DNA from: Coprothermobacteraceae bacterium
Lineage (GTDB): Bacteria > Coprothermobacterota > Coprothermobacteria > Coprothermobacterales > Coprothermobacteraceae
Reading direction: 5' to 3'
Length of the DNA stretch: 64,000 nt
Assembly: GCA_013178255.1 (NCBI GenBank)
Contig: JABLWY010000001.1
Coordinates: 738,503-802,502 of the forward strand
Shown here: positions 10,985 to 19,078 of the stretch, one piece after another
Numbering within the stretch: the stretch's first letter is position 1
How the letters are laid out: every line of letters begins with the position of its first letter
Program-made: the position numbers and the translations under genes
Notes under the pieces: model-generated
The model's database searches: none
What the model was told of the DNA's origin: nothing
Seen by the model: only the letters and a program-made list of their open reading frames with translations

Positions 10985-11701
10985 ATGGAGCCATTCAGGC
11001 GGTTGCTCCTGAAACTGAGCGGAGAACTGTTGAGCGGAGAAAACGAGGTTTTCTCCGCTCCTTACATAATTGGGCTTGGGAAAGTTATTCGCGAGCTTCA
11101 TTCTAGAAATGTGGAAGTGGCCATAGTAGTAGGTGGTGGCAACATATTTCGCGGTAGGGAAAGCGATAAGTTGGGCATGAACCCCAGCAGCGCTGACTAT
11201 GTGGGCATGCTGGCCACAGCAGTGAACGGCTTGGTCATAAAGAGCGTACTCGAAGGCCATGGAGTCCCTGCCGAACTGGTTTCTAGTTTCGAGATCGAAG
11301 GCATAGCCCACCGAAAAGCGGTATGGCATATAAGGGAAATAATGAAGTCTTCAGTCATTCTGTTTGTGGGCGGTACTGGGATGCCGCACCTGACCACTGA
11401 CACTCTGTCTGCCATAAGGGCTGTGGAGGTGGGTGCTGATGTCTTGGTTAAGTTCACAAAAGTGGACGGCGTTTACGACAAGGATCCTATCAAGCATAGA
11501 GATGCGATAAGGTATGAGGTGCTGTCATTTCAGGAAGCTTTGGACAAGCGTTTAGGAATAATGGACCTCTCTGCGTTTGAAATTCTCAAGACCCATCGTA
11601 TTCCTGTAGCTGTAATCAAGGGAACTGATCCCAACGAACTACTTAGGTTCTTGGATAATCCTCGCTGTGGGACGTTAGTTCTGCCAGACAAGGAGGGTTG
11701 A
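10985..11701 (+). CDS. pyrH: UMP kinase
   Basis: Phosphorylates UMP to UDP with ATP. The amino-acid-kinase fold is seen from RLLLKLSGELL at the N-terminus, VGGGNIFRG near residue 50, GGTGMPHLTTDT near 120-131 (family GGTGNPFFTTDT), and KVDGVYDKDP near 160. 238 residues is normal. It lies in the conserved rpsB-tsf-pyrH-frr order. Codons 16-26 hold a perfect 13-bp inverted repeat, preceded by a direct repeat of TGAGCGGAGAA at 11016-11026 and 11031-11041. Confidence 0.96.
   Translation: MEPFRRLLLKLSGELLSGENEVFSAPYIIGLGKVIRELHSRNVEVAIVVGGGNIFRGRESDKLGMNPSSADYVGMLATAVNGLVIKSVLEGHGVPAELVSSFEIEGIAHRKAVWHIREIMKSSVILFVGGTGMPHLTTDTLSAIRAVEVGADVLVKFTKVDGVYDKDPIKHRDAIRYEVLSFQEALDKRLGIMDLSAFEILKTHRIPVAVIKGTDPNELLRFLDNPRCGTLVLPDKEG
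11032..11060 (+). repeat. Perfect 13-bp inverted repeat inside pyrH
   Basis: Left arm GAGCGGAGAAAAC (11032-11044), loop GAG, right arm GTTTTCTCCGCTC (11048-11060). All 13 pairs match. It encodes the loop SGENEVFSA, a spot that varies in UMP kinases. No T-run follows. It would form a very stable hairpin about 47 nt into the coding region. Confidence 0.92.
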
Positions 11702-11703
11702 CG

Positions 11704-12264
11704 ATGAGAGATCATGAGCTTATTAAGGAGGCCAAGGAGCATTTTCAGAAGACTATCCACGTCATGCAGGATCAGCTAAGCACAGTGAGGGCCTCTAGGG
11801 TTACACCAGCCATACTCGAACCCGTGGTAATAGAGTATGCGGGGTCCAAGTACAAGATCACAGACTTGGCAATGGTGTACACGCAGGATGCACGTACGAT
11901 CATTATTGAACCTTGGGACAATTCAATGATATCTGCCATATCCAAGGGCATATTGAAAGCTAATGTGGGTGCTAATCCTAGCGATGACGGGAAAAGGATC
12001 AGGTTAGTTTTTCCAGCATTATCCCAGGAGCGCCGAAAGGAACTGACCAAGCTTGTGGACAGGTACTTGGAGGAAGCGCGGGTAGCTTTGAGGAATATTC
12101 GCAGGGAAGTCATAGACAAGATAAAAGCAAAGGAGAAGCAGAAAGAACTGTCCGAGGATGAAAGCAAAAGGCTTCAAGCAGAGGTTCAGAAGGCCTACGA
12201 ACAGTTTGAGAAGCAAATGGAGTCTATTTGCGAAGCTAAGAAGAAGGATATTCTTGAAGAGTGA
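11704..12264 (+). CDS. frr: Ribosome recycling factor
   Basis: Splits post-termination ribosomes together with EF-G. The 186-residue product is highly charged and helical, with the family landmarks TVRASRVTPAILEP near residues 24-37 and VFPALSQERRKEL near 105-117. The ATG at 11704 is preferred over an in-frame TTG at 11698 because AGGAGG (11691-11696) is optimally spaced from it. It is 2 nt after the pyrH stop. Confidence 0.96.
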   Translation: MRDHELIKEAKEHFQKTIHVMQDQLSTVRASRVTPAILEPVVIEYAGSKYKITDLAMVYTQDARTIIIEPWDNSMISAISKGILKANVGANPSDDGKRIRLVFPALSQERRKELTKLVDRYLEEARVALRNIRREVIDKIKAKEKQKELSEDESKRLQAEVQKAYEQFEKQMESICEAKKKDILEE

Positions 12265-12270
12265 ATAGGA

Positions 12271-13044
12271 TTGAAATTCAAGTTATTTGATCGAGAACTC
12301 GTTGTCAGGACTTTGTTGGCCGCCATAATCGTTAGCGTGGTAATGGCGGCCAGTCTGAATGTTCTTGCTTTTGCAGTTTTCACCAATCTTGTGGGCTTAG
12401 TGTCGTCTATTGAATTATCAAGGATGTACAAGCAGCCTCTGGTAGCGCTCGTTCCTATATGGCTTCTTGTGTATTGCACAGCAGTTTTTGGGGGTCTAGA
12501 GCTTGCTATCGCCCTTGGATTCCTGCTCTTTGTGGTGACATCGCTGACCGCGGACGTACAGTCCCAGGAATCCCGTTTGATGTTGGTGGCTAAAGCCTTC
12601 GCTATCTACATCGGGCTTTCTTCAGCAGCGCTATTCCTCTTGTACAAAGCCCTGGGGTCAGCGTGGGCACTACTGTCCTTTTGGTGGGTCCTTTGGGCTT
12701 TTGACGCTGTGGCTTACTTGTGGGGACGCTACTTGGGAGTAGAGAAGCTCGCTCCACATCTGAGTCCGGGGAAGAACATAGAAGGCTTTGTCGCTGGTTA
12801 CATTACTGGTTTACTTGCGTCTGGGGTACTTGCTGTGTTGCTCCACAATCCTAGTCTTCTTGCATACGGCGTTATCGTGCCTATCAGTGGCATAAGCGGA
12901 GACCTTTTGGAGTCATTGGCTAAAAGGATTGTTAACGTCAAGGATTCTAGCAACTTGATTCCCTATCATGGAGGTATTTGGGATCGATTTGATAGTGCAC
13001 TTATGGCCTCCATTGCCCTTTTGGTTGCCATGAGGTGGTTATGA
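12271..13044 (+). CDS. cdsA: Phosphatidate cytidylyltransferase (CDP-diglyceride synthase)
   Basis: Makes CDP-diacylglycerol from phosphatidic acid and CTP at the membrane. Several transmembrane helices are visible, and the family signature occurs at the C-terminus as SLAKRIVNVKDSSNLIPYHG followed by G-x-x-DRFDS. 257 residues is typical. The start is a TTG six bases after the frr stop, with only a weak upstream site (GAATAGGA); it is the least certain start in this run. Its stop overlaps the dxr ATG (ATGA). Confidence 0.93.
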   Translation: MKFKLFDRELVVRTLLAAIIVSVVMAASLNVLAFAVFTNLVGLVSSIELSRMYKQPLVALVPIWLLVYCTAVFGGLELAIALGFLLFVVTSLTADVQSQESRLMLVAKAFAIYIGLSSAALFLLYKALGSAWALLSFWWVLWAFDAVAYLWGRYLGVEKLAPHLSPGKNIEGFVAGYITGLLASGVLAVLLHNPSLLAYGVIVPISGISGDLLESLAKRIVNVKDSSNLIPYHGGIWDRFDSALMASIALLVAMRWL

Positions 13045-14117
13045 GGATCGGGATAATTGGCGCAACGGGTTCAATCGGGCTCCAAACGTTGCAGGTAGCT
13101 GATGCCTTTCCTGAAAAGCTGAGGCCAACACTCCTAGTTGCAGGAAGGCGGACAGACTTGCTGACCTCATTGGCTGCGAAATATGGGGCGTCCGCCTATG
13201 CTGCCTCAGAAGGGGGACTCGAAAGTAGCGATTTCCGACAATCCCTCGAACAAGTTGACATGCTCGTCTATGCGGCTTCCACAGTACAGCACTTGGGGCT
13301 CTTACTGGATTTTCTTGGCCAGGGGAAACCTGTGTGCCTTTCGACTAAGGAGATTATTGTGGAGGCTTGGCCTTTTCTATCTGGGTTTGCACCACTTATA
13401 AGACCTGTAGACTCCGAACACAGTGCTCTATGGAGGTTAGGGGCGCAGGGACCGTTTGTACGCCGCTTATACGTGGTAGGATCAGGTGGCTCCTTAAGGG
13501 ATTTGACCAAAGAGCAAATTGAACAAGTGGACTTGTCAAGTGTGATGAGACACCCCGTTTGGCATATGGGTGAGAAGGTGACATTCGATTCGGCTTTCCT
13601 GATTAACAAGTCTATGGAAGTGATAGAGGCTAGCCACTTGTTCAACGTATCAGCTGACCGTATAGACATAGTCATAGAACGAAGTGGCAATGTTCACGGG
13701 ATAGTGGATCTCTGTGATGGTTCCAGGTTCTTGTTTGCTTCGAAGCCGTCGATGATAATACCGATAGCTTATGCTCTATTTCACCCTGAGGTTCCGAGCT
13801 TTGAAGAGCAGGATTCAGACATCTTGACGCAAACTCTTAAGCTGGAGAGCCCAGATTTTGAGCGTTTTCCATGCGCGAAGTTGGGCCACTTGTCATTAGC
13901 GTTCGGCTACACTAGTCGGATGGCTTTTTCCGTAGCTGACGAAGTGGCTTTTCACATGTTTAAACGAGGCCTACTTAAACCCTCTCAGATCTATGAGTTG
14001 CTCGAAGGCGCTATAATCACTTATCAAGACTGGGAATACCCGTCTAGTATTCAAGAGTTCTTTGCACTGCGACAAGAGATGGTGAGTCGATTCACGAGGG
14101 AGGTTCAGAAGTTTTGA
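13041..14117 (+). CDS. dxr: 1-deoxy-D-xylulose 5-phosphate reductoisomerase
   Basis: Second enzyme of the MEP isoprenoid pathway; makes 2-C-methylerythritol 4-phosphate with NADPH. Visible are the Rossmann motif GATGSIGLQTL near residues 7-17, the metal/substrate motif PVDSEHSALWRL, SGGSLRD, and NKSMEVIEASHLF (family NKGLEVIEA). The family's ALANKE motif is altered to LSTKE, so this is a divergent member. The ATG at 13041 overlaps the cdsA stop by 4 nt. Partners dxs, ispG and ispH are also in this window. Confidence 0.94.
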   Translation: MRIGIIGATGSIGLQTLQVADAFPEKLRPTLLVAGRRTDLLTSLAAKYGASAYAASEGGLESSDFRQSLEQVDMLVYAASTVQHLGLLLDFLGQGKPVCLSTKEIIVEAWPFLSGFAPLIRPVDSEHSALWRLGAQGPFVRRLYVVGSGGSLRDLTKEQIEQVDLSSVMRHPVWHMGEKVTFDSAFLINKSMEVIEASHLFNVSADRIDIVIERSGNVHGIVDLCDGSRFLFASKPSMIIPIAYALFHPEVPSFEEQDSDILTQTLKLESPDFERFPCAKLGHLSLAFGYTSRMAFSVADEVAFHMFKRGLLKPSQIYELLEGAIITYQDWEYPSSIQEFFALRQEMVSRFTREVQKF

Positions 14118-14866
14118 GCTACGCCTACGTGTTAGTGGCACTACTAGGCATTTCTGTTCTGCTGATCGTGCATGAGCTTGGGCACTTTTGGGCAGCCAAG
14201 GGTCTGGGATATGAAGTAACTAGCTTTGGGGTGGGTTTTGGCCCTGTGGTATTCAGAAAGAAAGTCCGCGGTACGGAGTTCAGGATTGCCGTATTACCGT
14301 TTGGCGCGTATGTTGAAGTACCTGCTATGGAAAAGGAGAACGTCATACCTGCCTGGGACAAAATACGTATTGCATTCTCCGGCCCACTGTGTAACTTCGT
14401 CTTGGCCTATGTGCTAATCGTTATTGTTCTCGCCATTAATGGCGTCTTGTCTGGCCGCCTTGACAGTGTGAGCGCTTTCTTAACAATCTTCCCAAGGGGA
14501 TTAGCTGAATTGTGGCGTATGATCCTTCTACTGTGGCAAGCGATTGTGCTGTTAGTGACTAGACCCAGTGGTGTGCAGGTCATGGGCATTATTGGTATAA
14601 CCGCTCAGATGGCCAATTTTGCCCGTACAAGTTTGGTCACGTTCTTGTATGTGTTAGCCTTCATTAGCGCCAACCTCGGTTTTGTCAACCTTATTCCTTT
14701 TCCCGCGCTAGATGGTAGCTTGATCGTCACGGGAGTAGTTGAGGCAGCACTAAAGAAGCCCGTTCCTGCGAAATGGCTTAATGTGATAAACACCGCGGGG
14801 TTCATCATTCTCATGGGACTCATGATTTACCTATCGCTCTTAGATGTTAGGAGGTTGCTTGGGTAG
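14114..14866 (+). CDS. Site-2 protease-like M50 metalloprotease lacking a PDZ domain
   Basis: A membrane zinc protease of the RseP/RasP family, whose members cleave transmembrane anti-sigma factors or signal peptides. The zinc motif HELGH is at residues 20-24 in the first helix, GFGP follows at about 40, and the second metal-binding site is NLIPFPALDG near 195-204. At 250 residues it is about 100 shorter than RseP because the periplasmic PDZ domain is missing between the helices. The start is a TTG overlapping the dxr stop (TTGA). The order cdsA-dxr-rseP-ispG-proS is conserved in many bacteria. Confidence 0.9.
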   Translation: MSYAYVLVALLGISVLLIVHELGHFWAAKGLGYEVTSFGVGFGPVVFRKKVRGTEFRIAVLPFGAYVEVPAMEKENVIPAWDKIRIAFSGPLCNFVLAYVLIVIVLAINGVLSGRLDSVSAFLTIFPRGLAELWRMILLLWQAIVLLVTRPSGVQVMGIIGITAQMANFARTSLVTFLYVLAFISANLGFVNLIPFPALDGSLIVTGVVEAALKKPVPAKWLNVINTAGFIILMGLMIYLSLLDVRRLLG

Positions 14867-14868
14867 CC

Positions 14869-15942
14869 GTGGGTATTGTGCGCCGGCAGACACGCAAAGT
14901 TGATGTGGGAAACATATCTATAGGCGGAGGCGCCACCATCTCTGTACAGACAATGATCAAGTCAGACATCAAGCATTTAGACGAAGCACTTCGCGAGTTG
15001 GACGAAGTCGTAACAGCGGGTGCCGATATCGTACGTTTCGCAGTGCCCGACCGTGAGGCCGCAAAGAATATCAAGAAACTTGTAGAATACAGCACTGTCC
15101 CACTTGTCGCTGACATTCATTTTGACCCACAACTAGCAATCACCGCTATAGAAGCTGGGGTAGCAAAGCTGAGGCTGAACCCTGGGACTATTAAGGACGC
15201 CCATGCTAGGCGCGAAGTGGTCATGCTGGCAAAGGAGCGTAAGGTGCCCATACGTATAGGGCTTAACTTCGGTAGTTTGCCCTTGGAGAGGAAGTCCCCG
15301 AGTGAAAGTCTAACTGACTTTGCGCTTCGCACCATGCGCGAGGAAGTAGATTTGCTCGAGGAACTTGGTTTTCATGACATTGTTTTGTCTATAAAGAGTT
15401 CAGACCCCATGGAGAACTTGGAGGTCAACCGGCGTCTATCTTCAGAATTCGATTATCCAATCCACTTGGGTGTGACCGAGGCAGGCCAGGACATGGAGGG
15501 GCTTGTGTATTCTGTGGCTGGAATGGCCCCACTTCTAGAGGAGGGCATTGGTGACACTATAAGGGTTTCACTGAATGGTCCAGCTGTCGATGAGGTCAAG
15601 GCTGGTAGATATCTACTCATGGCTTACGGTCTCAGTAACACTGGAGTCCACATTGTGGCGTGTCCGACCTGTGGTCGCTTGGAAGCCAAAACCTGGGATA
15701 CGGTCAAAAAACTGCGTGATTTGCTTGCACGGCGAAAAGGACCGCTGCATATTGCCGTAATGGGCTGTATGGTCAACGGGCCTCAGGAAGCTGCGCGTGC
15801 TGACCTAGGTGTGGCTCTCGGTAAGAGTGGTGCTGTACTCTTTAGAAAGGGGACCGTAGTTCGCGTAATCAATGACGTTGACATGGTCTACGATGCCATT
15901 CTTGAGGAGATAAGGAGGTTGGGCGAGAATGAAAGCCAGTAA
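14869..15942 (+). CDS. ispG: 4-hydroxy-3-methylbut-2-enyl diphosphate synthase (ferredoxin/flavodoxin)
   Basis: Fe-S enzyme of the MEP pathway that reductively opens methylerythritol cyclodiphosphate. The TIM-barrel part shows VGNISIGGG, ADIHFDPQLA near 81-90 and LRLNPGTI near 101-108. The cluster cysteines are Cys265, Cys268 and Cys300, and the likely cluster-ligating glutamate is Glu307 in NGPQEA. 357 residues is the normal bacterial form. The start is a GTG two bases after the protease stop. Its end overlaps proS by 14 nt. Confidence 0.95.
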   Translation: MGIVRRQTRKVDVGNISIGGGATISVQTMIKSDIKHLDEALRELDEVVTAGADIVRFAVPDREAAKNIKKLVEYSTVPLVADIHFDPQLAITAIEAGVAKLRLNPGTIKDAHARREVVMLAKERKVPIRIGLNFGSLPLERKSPSESLTDFALRTMREEVDLLEELGFHDIVLSIKSSDPMENLEVNRRLSSEFDYPIHLGVTEAGQDMEGLVYSVAGMAPLLEEGIGDTIRVSLNGPAVDEVKAGRYLLMAYGLSNTGVHIVACPTCGRLEAKTWDTVKKLRDLLARRKGPLHIAVMGCMVNGPQEAARADLGVALGKSGAVLFRKGTVVRVINDVDMVYDAILEEIRRLGENESQ

Positions 15943-17605
15943 CTTCTTCTTCAAAACGCTGCGCGAGGATCCTAAGGATGCTGAGGCAACATCTCACAAA
16001 CTTCTGATAAGGGCTTCTTTGATCAAACAAGTGGCTTCTGGTGTATATGCGTTTATGCCTCTTGGTCATCGCGTACTTAAGAAGATTGAACAAGTAGTTC
16101 GTGAGGAAATGGACAACATCGGGGCTCAAGAAATGACCATGTCTATACTCATGCCGGGTGAAATGTGGAAGCGGACTGGTCGGTGGGACCTGTATGGCGA
16201 CGAAATGTTCAAGCTTAAGGACCGCAAAGGACAGGACTTCTGTTTAGGTCCAACCCACGAGGAGCAGGTTACCACGCTGGTCTCTCAAACGGTGTCATCG
16301 TACAAGCAACTGCCACTCACTGTGTATCAGATTAACACCAAGTTTAGGGACGAACCCAGGCCCAGGTTTGGGCTCATCAGGCTGCGCGAGTTTGTAATGA
16401 AGGATGCCTACTCATTTCATGATACCGAGGACAGCTTGCGTCAGACCTACGACGACATGCGCCGCGCCTACGAACGCATCATGGAGCGGCTTGGGCTCGA
16501 CTATGAAGTAGTTTCGGCTGATCCTGGGGCGATAGGTGGCAGTCTTTCTCAGGAGTTTATAGTACCTGCTCCTGTTGGTGAAAGCACTGTCTTTAAGTGT
16601 CATGCATGTGGTTATGTTGCTACCTCTGAGATTGCTGATGCCGTAGTACCGCCAGCAACTCCTGTGAGTAGGCCCGATTTGGGCAAAGTGTATACGCCCA
16701 ATGTGCCTACAGTGGAAACTGTTGCCAAATACCTAGGTTTGCCTGTGGACAGAATTGCTAAGTCCATGATGGTTCTAGGTGACAGCGAACCATACTTAAT
16801 TCTGCTGCGAGGGGATAGAACGCTTGACGAGGCCAAAATGAACAGGCTGTTCAAACAATGGAGGTTTATGGAGGATGCAGAGGTTGAGGCAGTCGGTGGC
16901 GTACCTGGTTTCATTGGTCCCTTCGGCCTAAGCAAGTCTGTCAAGATACTCAGGGACAAGTCCCTAGATGACATTGATTGGGTCGTGGTTGGCGCCAACG
17001 AAAGGGATTACCACATTACTGGTGTATCGGTGTCGGACCTAAGCACTTACGAACGGGTAAGTGTAAGCGCAGTTGAGGATGGTGATTATTGCCCACGATG
17101 CGGGTCACCGCTGGCCAGTTTCGTTGGTTTGGAGGTTGGCCACATCTTCAGGCTGGGCACGAGGTATTCAGAGCCATTGGACGCCACGTATCTGGACAAG
17201 GATGGTAATCGCAAACCTTTCATTATGGGTTGTTACGGGATTGGAGTAACACGCCTTGTGAGCGCAATCATTGAACAGTACCATGATGAGTACGGCATAA
17301 AGTGGCCTTGGTCAGTTGCTCCCTTCCACGTAGTCGTCATCCCTATCGGGGATGCTTTGGCAAGGGCTGAGGCTATTTACGGTCATCTGAAAGGTGCCGG
17401 TTTTGATGTTCTTTTGGATGACAGAGATGAAAGGCCAGGTGTCAAGTTCATGGATGCTGATTTGGTAGGTTTCCCCGTTCGAGTTGTCGTAAGCCAAAAG
17501 AATCCGCAAACTGTGGAGCTCAAATTCAGGAGAACGGGCGCTACTCTGCATGTGACTGATAACGAAGTTGTCGAAGCGATCAGCGCGGAGGTTCCAAGAC
17601 TTTGA
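15929..17605 (+). CDS. proS: Prolyl-tRNA synthetase (bacterial type)
   Basis: Charges tRNA-Pro. Class II motifs are seen: motif 1 near RASLIKQVASGVYAFMPLG, motif 2 with FRDEPRPRFGLIRLREF, and motif 3 GCYGIGVTRLVSAI. Between motifs 2 and 3 lies the YbaK-like editing insertion (about residues 220-390), and a C-terminal anticodon-binding domain follows. 558 residues matches the bacterial form with editing domain. The ATG lies inside ispG with GATAAGGAGG upstream. Confidence 0.97.
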   Translation: MKASNFFFKTLREDPKDAEATSHKLLIRASLIKQVASGVYAFMPLGHRVLKKIEQVVREEMDNIGAQEMTMSILMPGEMWKRTGRWDLYGDEMFKLKDRKGQDFCLGPTHEEQVTTLVSQTVSSYKQLPLTVYQINTKFRDEPRPRFGLIRLREFVMKDAYSFHDTEDSLRQTYDDMRRAYERIMERLGLDYEVVSADPGAIGGSLSQEFIVPAPVGESTVFKCHACGYVATSEIADAVVPPATPVSRPDLGKVYTPNVPTVETVAKYLGLPVDRIAKSMMVLGDSEPYLILLRGDRTLDEAKMNRLFKQWRFMEDAEVEAVGGVPGFIGPFGLSKSVKILRDKSLDDIDWVVVGANERDYHITGVSVSDLSTYERVSVSAVEDGDYCPRCGSPLASFVGLEVGHIFRLGTRYSEPLDATYLDKDGNRKPFIMGCYGIGVTRLVSAIIEQYHDEYGIKWPWSVAPFHVVVIPIGDALARAEAIYGHLKGAGFDVLLDDRDERPGVKFMDADLVGFPVRVVVSQKNPQTVELKFRRTGATLHVTDNEVVEAISAEVPRL

Positions 17606-18234
17606 GCCTAAGTGACGTGCTAATCGTTATACCTGCCTTCAATGAGGAGCGGAACCTGCACAGGGTGCTTGGCCCCCTGAGCTGCTTGCACGTACCTGTG
17701 CTGGTGGTCGATGACGGCAGTAGCGACAGAACATCGTGGGTAGCTGCGCATCACGGTGCAATAGTCATGATAGTTCCTGAAAACGCAGGAAAAGCAGAAG
17801 CTGTGAAGCAGGGATTGCGCTTCCCCGTGTCTAAGATAGTTCTGCTTGACGCAGATTTGCTGGGCTTTACCTGCGAACATGCTAGGCTCTTGCTTAAATG
17901 GACCCGTGAGATCGATGTGGCAAGGTTGCTTCTCAAAGGAGGAAGGCTTTCGACGACTTGGGCTCACTTGATAAGCCCAGCACTAGCTGGTCAGCGAATA
18001 ATCCCTAAAGCGTTGCTCGAAGAGTTCTTCAATTCTGAAAAGGTAGAGGGCTTTCAGCTAGAGGTAGCCCTAGAGGATTTCTTGAAAATGAAGAACGTCC
18101 CTGTAAAAGAACTGGTACTTGAAGGGGTCGGACAGGTCATGAAAGAGGAGAAGCGGGGGCTTGTAAAAGGCTTTCTAGCCCGATTGAAAATGTACACCGA
18201 CATAATATCGTACAAAGTAAAAAAGGGGCCCTAG
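17602..18234 (+). CDS. Family 2 glycosyltransferase-like protein
   Basis: A 210-residue GT-A fold protein. The nucleotide-sugar-binding start VIPAFNEERN is near residues 9-18, VVDDGSSDRT near 35-44, and the DxD-type motif LLDADLLG near 76-83. The sugar and acceptor cannot be read from sequence; such small GT2 proteins often make polysaccharide or glycolipid precursors. No transmembrane segment is evident. The start is a TTG overlapping the proS stop (TTGA). Its own stop TAG lies in the centre of the terminator palindrome that ends the operon. Confidence 0.8.
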   Translation: MSLSDVLIVIPAFNEERNLHRVLGPLSCLHVPVLVVDDGSSDRTSWVAAHHGAIVMIVPENAGKAEAVKQGLRFPVSKIVLLDADLLGFTCEHARLLLKWTREIDVARLLLKGGRLSTTWAHLISPALAGQRIIPKALLEEFFNSEKVEGFQLEVALEDFLKMKNVPVKELVLEGVGQVMKEEKRGLVKGFLARLKMYTDIISYKVKKGP

Positions 18235-18245
18235 GGCCCCTTTTT
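18219..18245. terminator. Bidirectional palindromic terminator
   Basis: Six A residues, then GGGGCCC-TA-GGGCCCC (18225-18240), then five T residues. The hairpin works in both directions, ending the rpsB-to-glycosyltransferase operon on the plus strand and the spoVS gene on the minus strand. The glycosyltransferase stop codon is embedded in it. Confidence 0.9.
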
Positions 18246-18255
18246 CCTTACGTAG

Positions 18256-18519
18256 CTACTCTCTGGGTTCAATAATAAACTTGATCGCGGTTCTGTCCTC
18301 GTCGCCGATCTTAACATCGGTGAAACCAGGGATGCAAACAATGTCGATTCCGTTGGGCGCAAGGAATCCCCTTGCAATAGCAATTGCTTTCACGGCTTGG
18401 TTTACCGCACCTGCTCCGATCGCTTGAAGCTCTGCTTCTCCGTGCTTTCTGATTACTTCCGCCAGTGCGCCAGCAGCCTTCTTCGGGTCAGTCTTCGCAG
18501 AAATCTTCAGTACCTCCAT
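18256..18519 (-). CDS. spoVS: Stage V sporulation protein S family (SpoVS)
   Basis: An 87-residue Alba-fold-like protein recognisable by MEVLKISAKTDPKKAAGALA at the N-terminus and the glycine-rich middle AIGAGAVNQAVKAIAIARG. In Bacillus it affects sporulation, but close homologues occur in non-sporulating thermophiles, where the role is unknown; nucleic-acid binding is a plausible guess. The ATG at 18519 is chosen because AAGGAGGG lies upstream; the frame stays open for 44 more codons upstream. It has its own promoter and shares the terminator at 18219-18245. Confidence 0.9.
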   Translation of the reverse strand: MEVLKISAKTDPKKAAGALAEVIRKHGEAELQAIGAGAVNQAVKAIAIARGFLAPNGIDIVCIPGFTDVKIGDEDRTAIKFIIEPRE

Positions 18520-18553
18520 GCTAGAACCCTCCTTGTACGTAAAGTTACATATA

Positions 18554-18583
18554 ATTATACAACGCTGTTTGCGTTCCTGGCAG
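18554..18583 (-). promoter_or_regulatory. Promoter of spoVS
   Basis: On the minus strand: -35 CTGCCA (18578-18583, four of six consensus bases), spacer 18, -10 TATAAT (18554-18559). The predicted start gives a leader of about 28 nt containing the AAGGAGGG ribosome binding site. Confidence 0.6.
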
Positions 18584-19048
18584 TCACTTGGCTCGTCTTT
18601 GTCGGTGGGCTTGCACTGACCACCAGGGTTCGTCCCACATCTCGGCGGCAAAACGCTTCCAGGGGGCTGGAACCAAGACCGCCATTGCTCCTAGAACAGT
18701 GCCAGCTAGCACTCCTAGGACCCCGAACACATGTGCACAAATCCAAACTGCCAACGCGCATGAGAGGACCACTTGCACGGGTCGGGTTACGTTCAACTTC
18801 ATCAGGCGTTTGGACAGAACATAGCCAACAGCGAATATGGCCAAGAAGCCTGTAACGGCCGGTAAAGCAAGCCCGTACTTCAAGTCATAGGCTTCCAGCA
18901 ATATCGCCAGCAATAGCAACCAGTATGCTTTCGACAATGTAGTCGGAGCTCCGTCCGGTGACGCATAGAATTGAACTATAGCGCCCCAGAAGAACCATGC
19001 AGCATACGATGTTAGAATTACTACCAGCACCGCAGATATCACGTTCAT
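18584..19048 (-). CDS. Small integral membrane protein of unknown function
   Basis: Not recognised. The 154-residue product has about four or five hydrophobic helices, at roughly residues 2-25, 40-60, 62-80, 92-107 and 108-125, and ends in a basic tail with tryptophans (EMWDEPWWSVQAHRQRRAK). No catalytic motif is visible. The ATG at 19048 is preferred to one three codons upstream that lies within the -10 box. There is no Shine-Dalgarno sequence: the ATG is 7 nt after TATAAT, so the mRNA is probably leaderless. It is divergent from the unknown gene at 19079. Confidence 0.65.
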   Translation of the reverse strand: MNVISAVLVVILTSYAAWFFWGAIVQFYASPDGAPTTLSKAYWLLLLAILLEAYDLKYGLALPAVTGFLAIFAVGYVLSKRLMKLNVTRPVQVVLSCALAVWICAHVFGVLGVLAGTVLGAMAVLVPAPWKRFAAEMWDEPWWSVQAHRQRRAK

Positions 19049-19055
19049 GAGACAC

Positions 19056-19061
19056 ATTATA
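19056..19061 (-). promoter_or_regulatory. -10 box placed for a leaderless transcript
   Basis: A perfect TATAAT on the minus strand, separated from the ATG at 19048 by exactly 7 nt. The -35 position (17 nt upstream) is poor (TCTCAC). The spacing would place the transcription start at or next to the A of the ATG. Confidence 0.5.
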
Positions 19062-19078
19062 TCTGAGGAGTGATGCTT

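Noticed and set aside
10595-11329. Long minus-strand open frame (244 codons) across tsf and pyrH
   Set aside because: It spans two well-conserved genes and has no family resemblance.
14431-14444. 14-nt palindrome CGCCATTAATGGCG in the protease gene
   Set aside because: About four perfect 14-nt palindromes are expected by chance in 64 kb.
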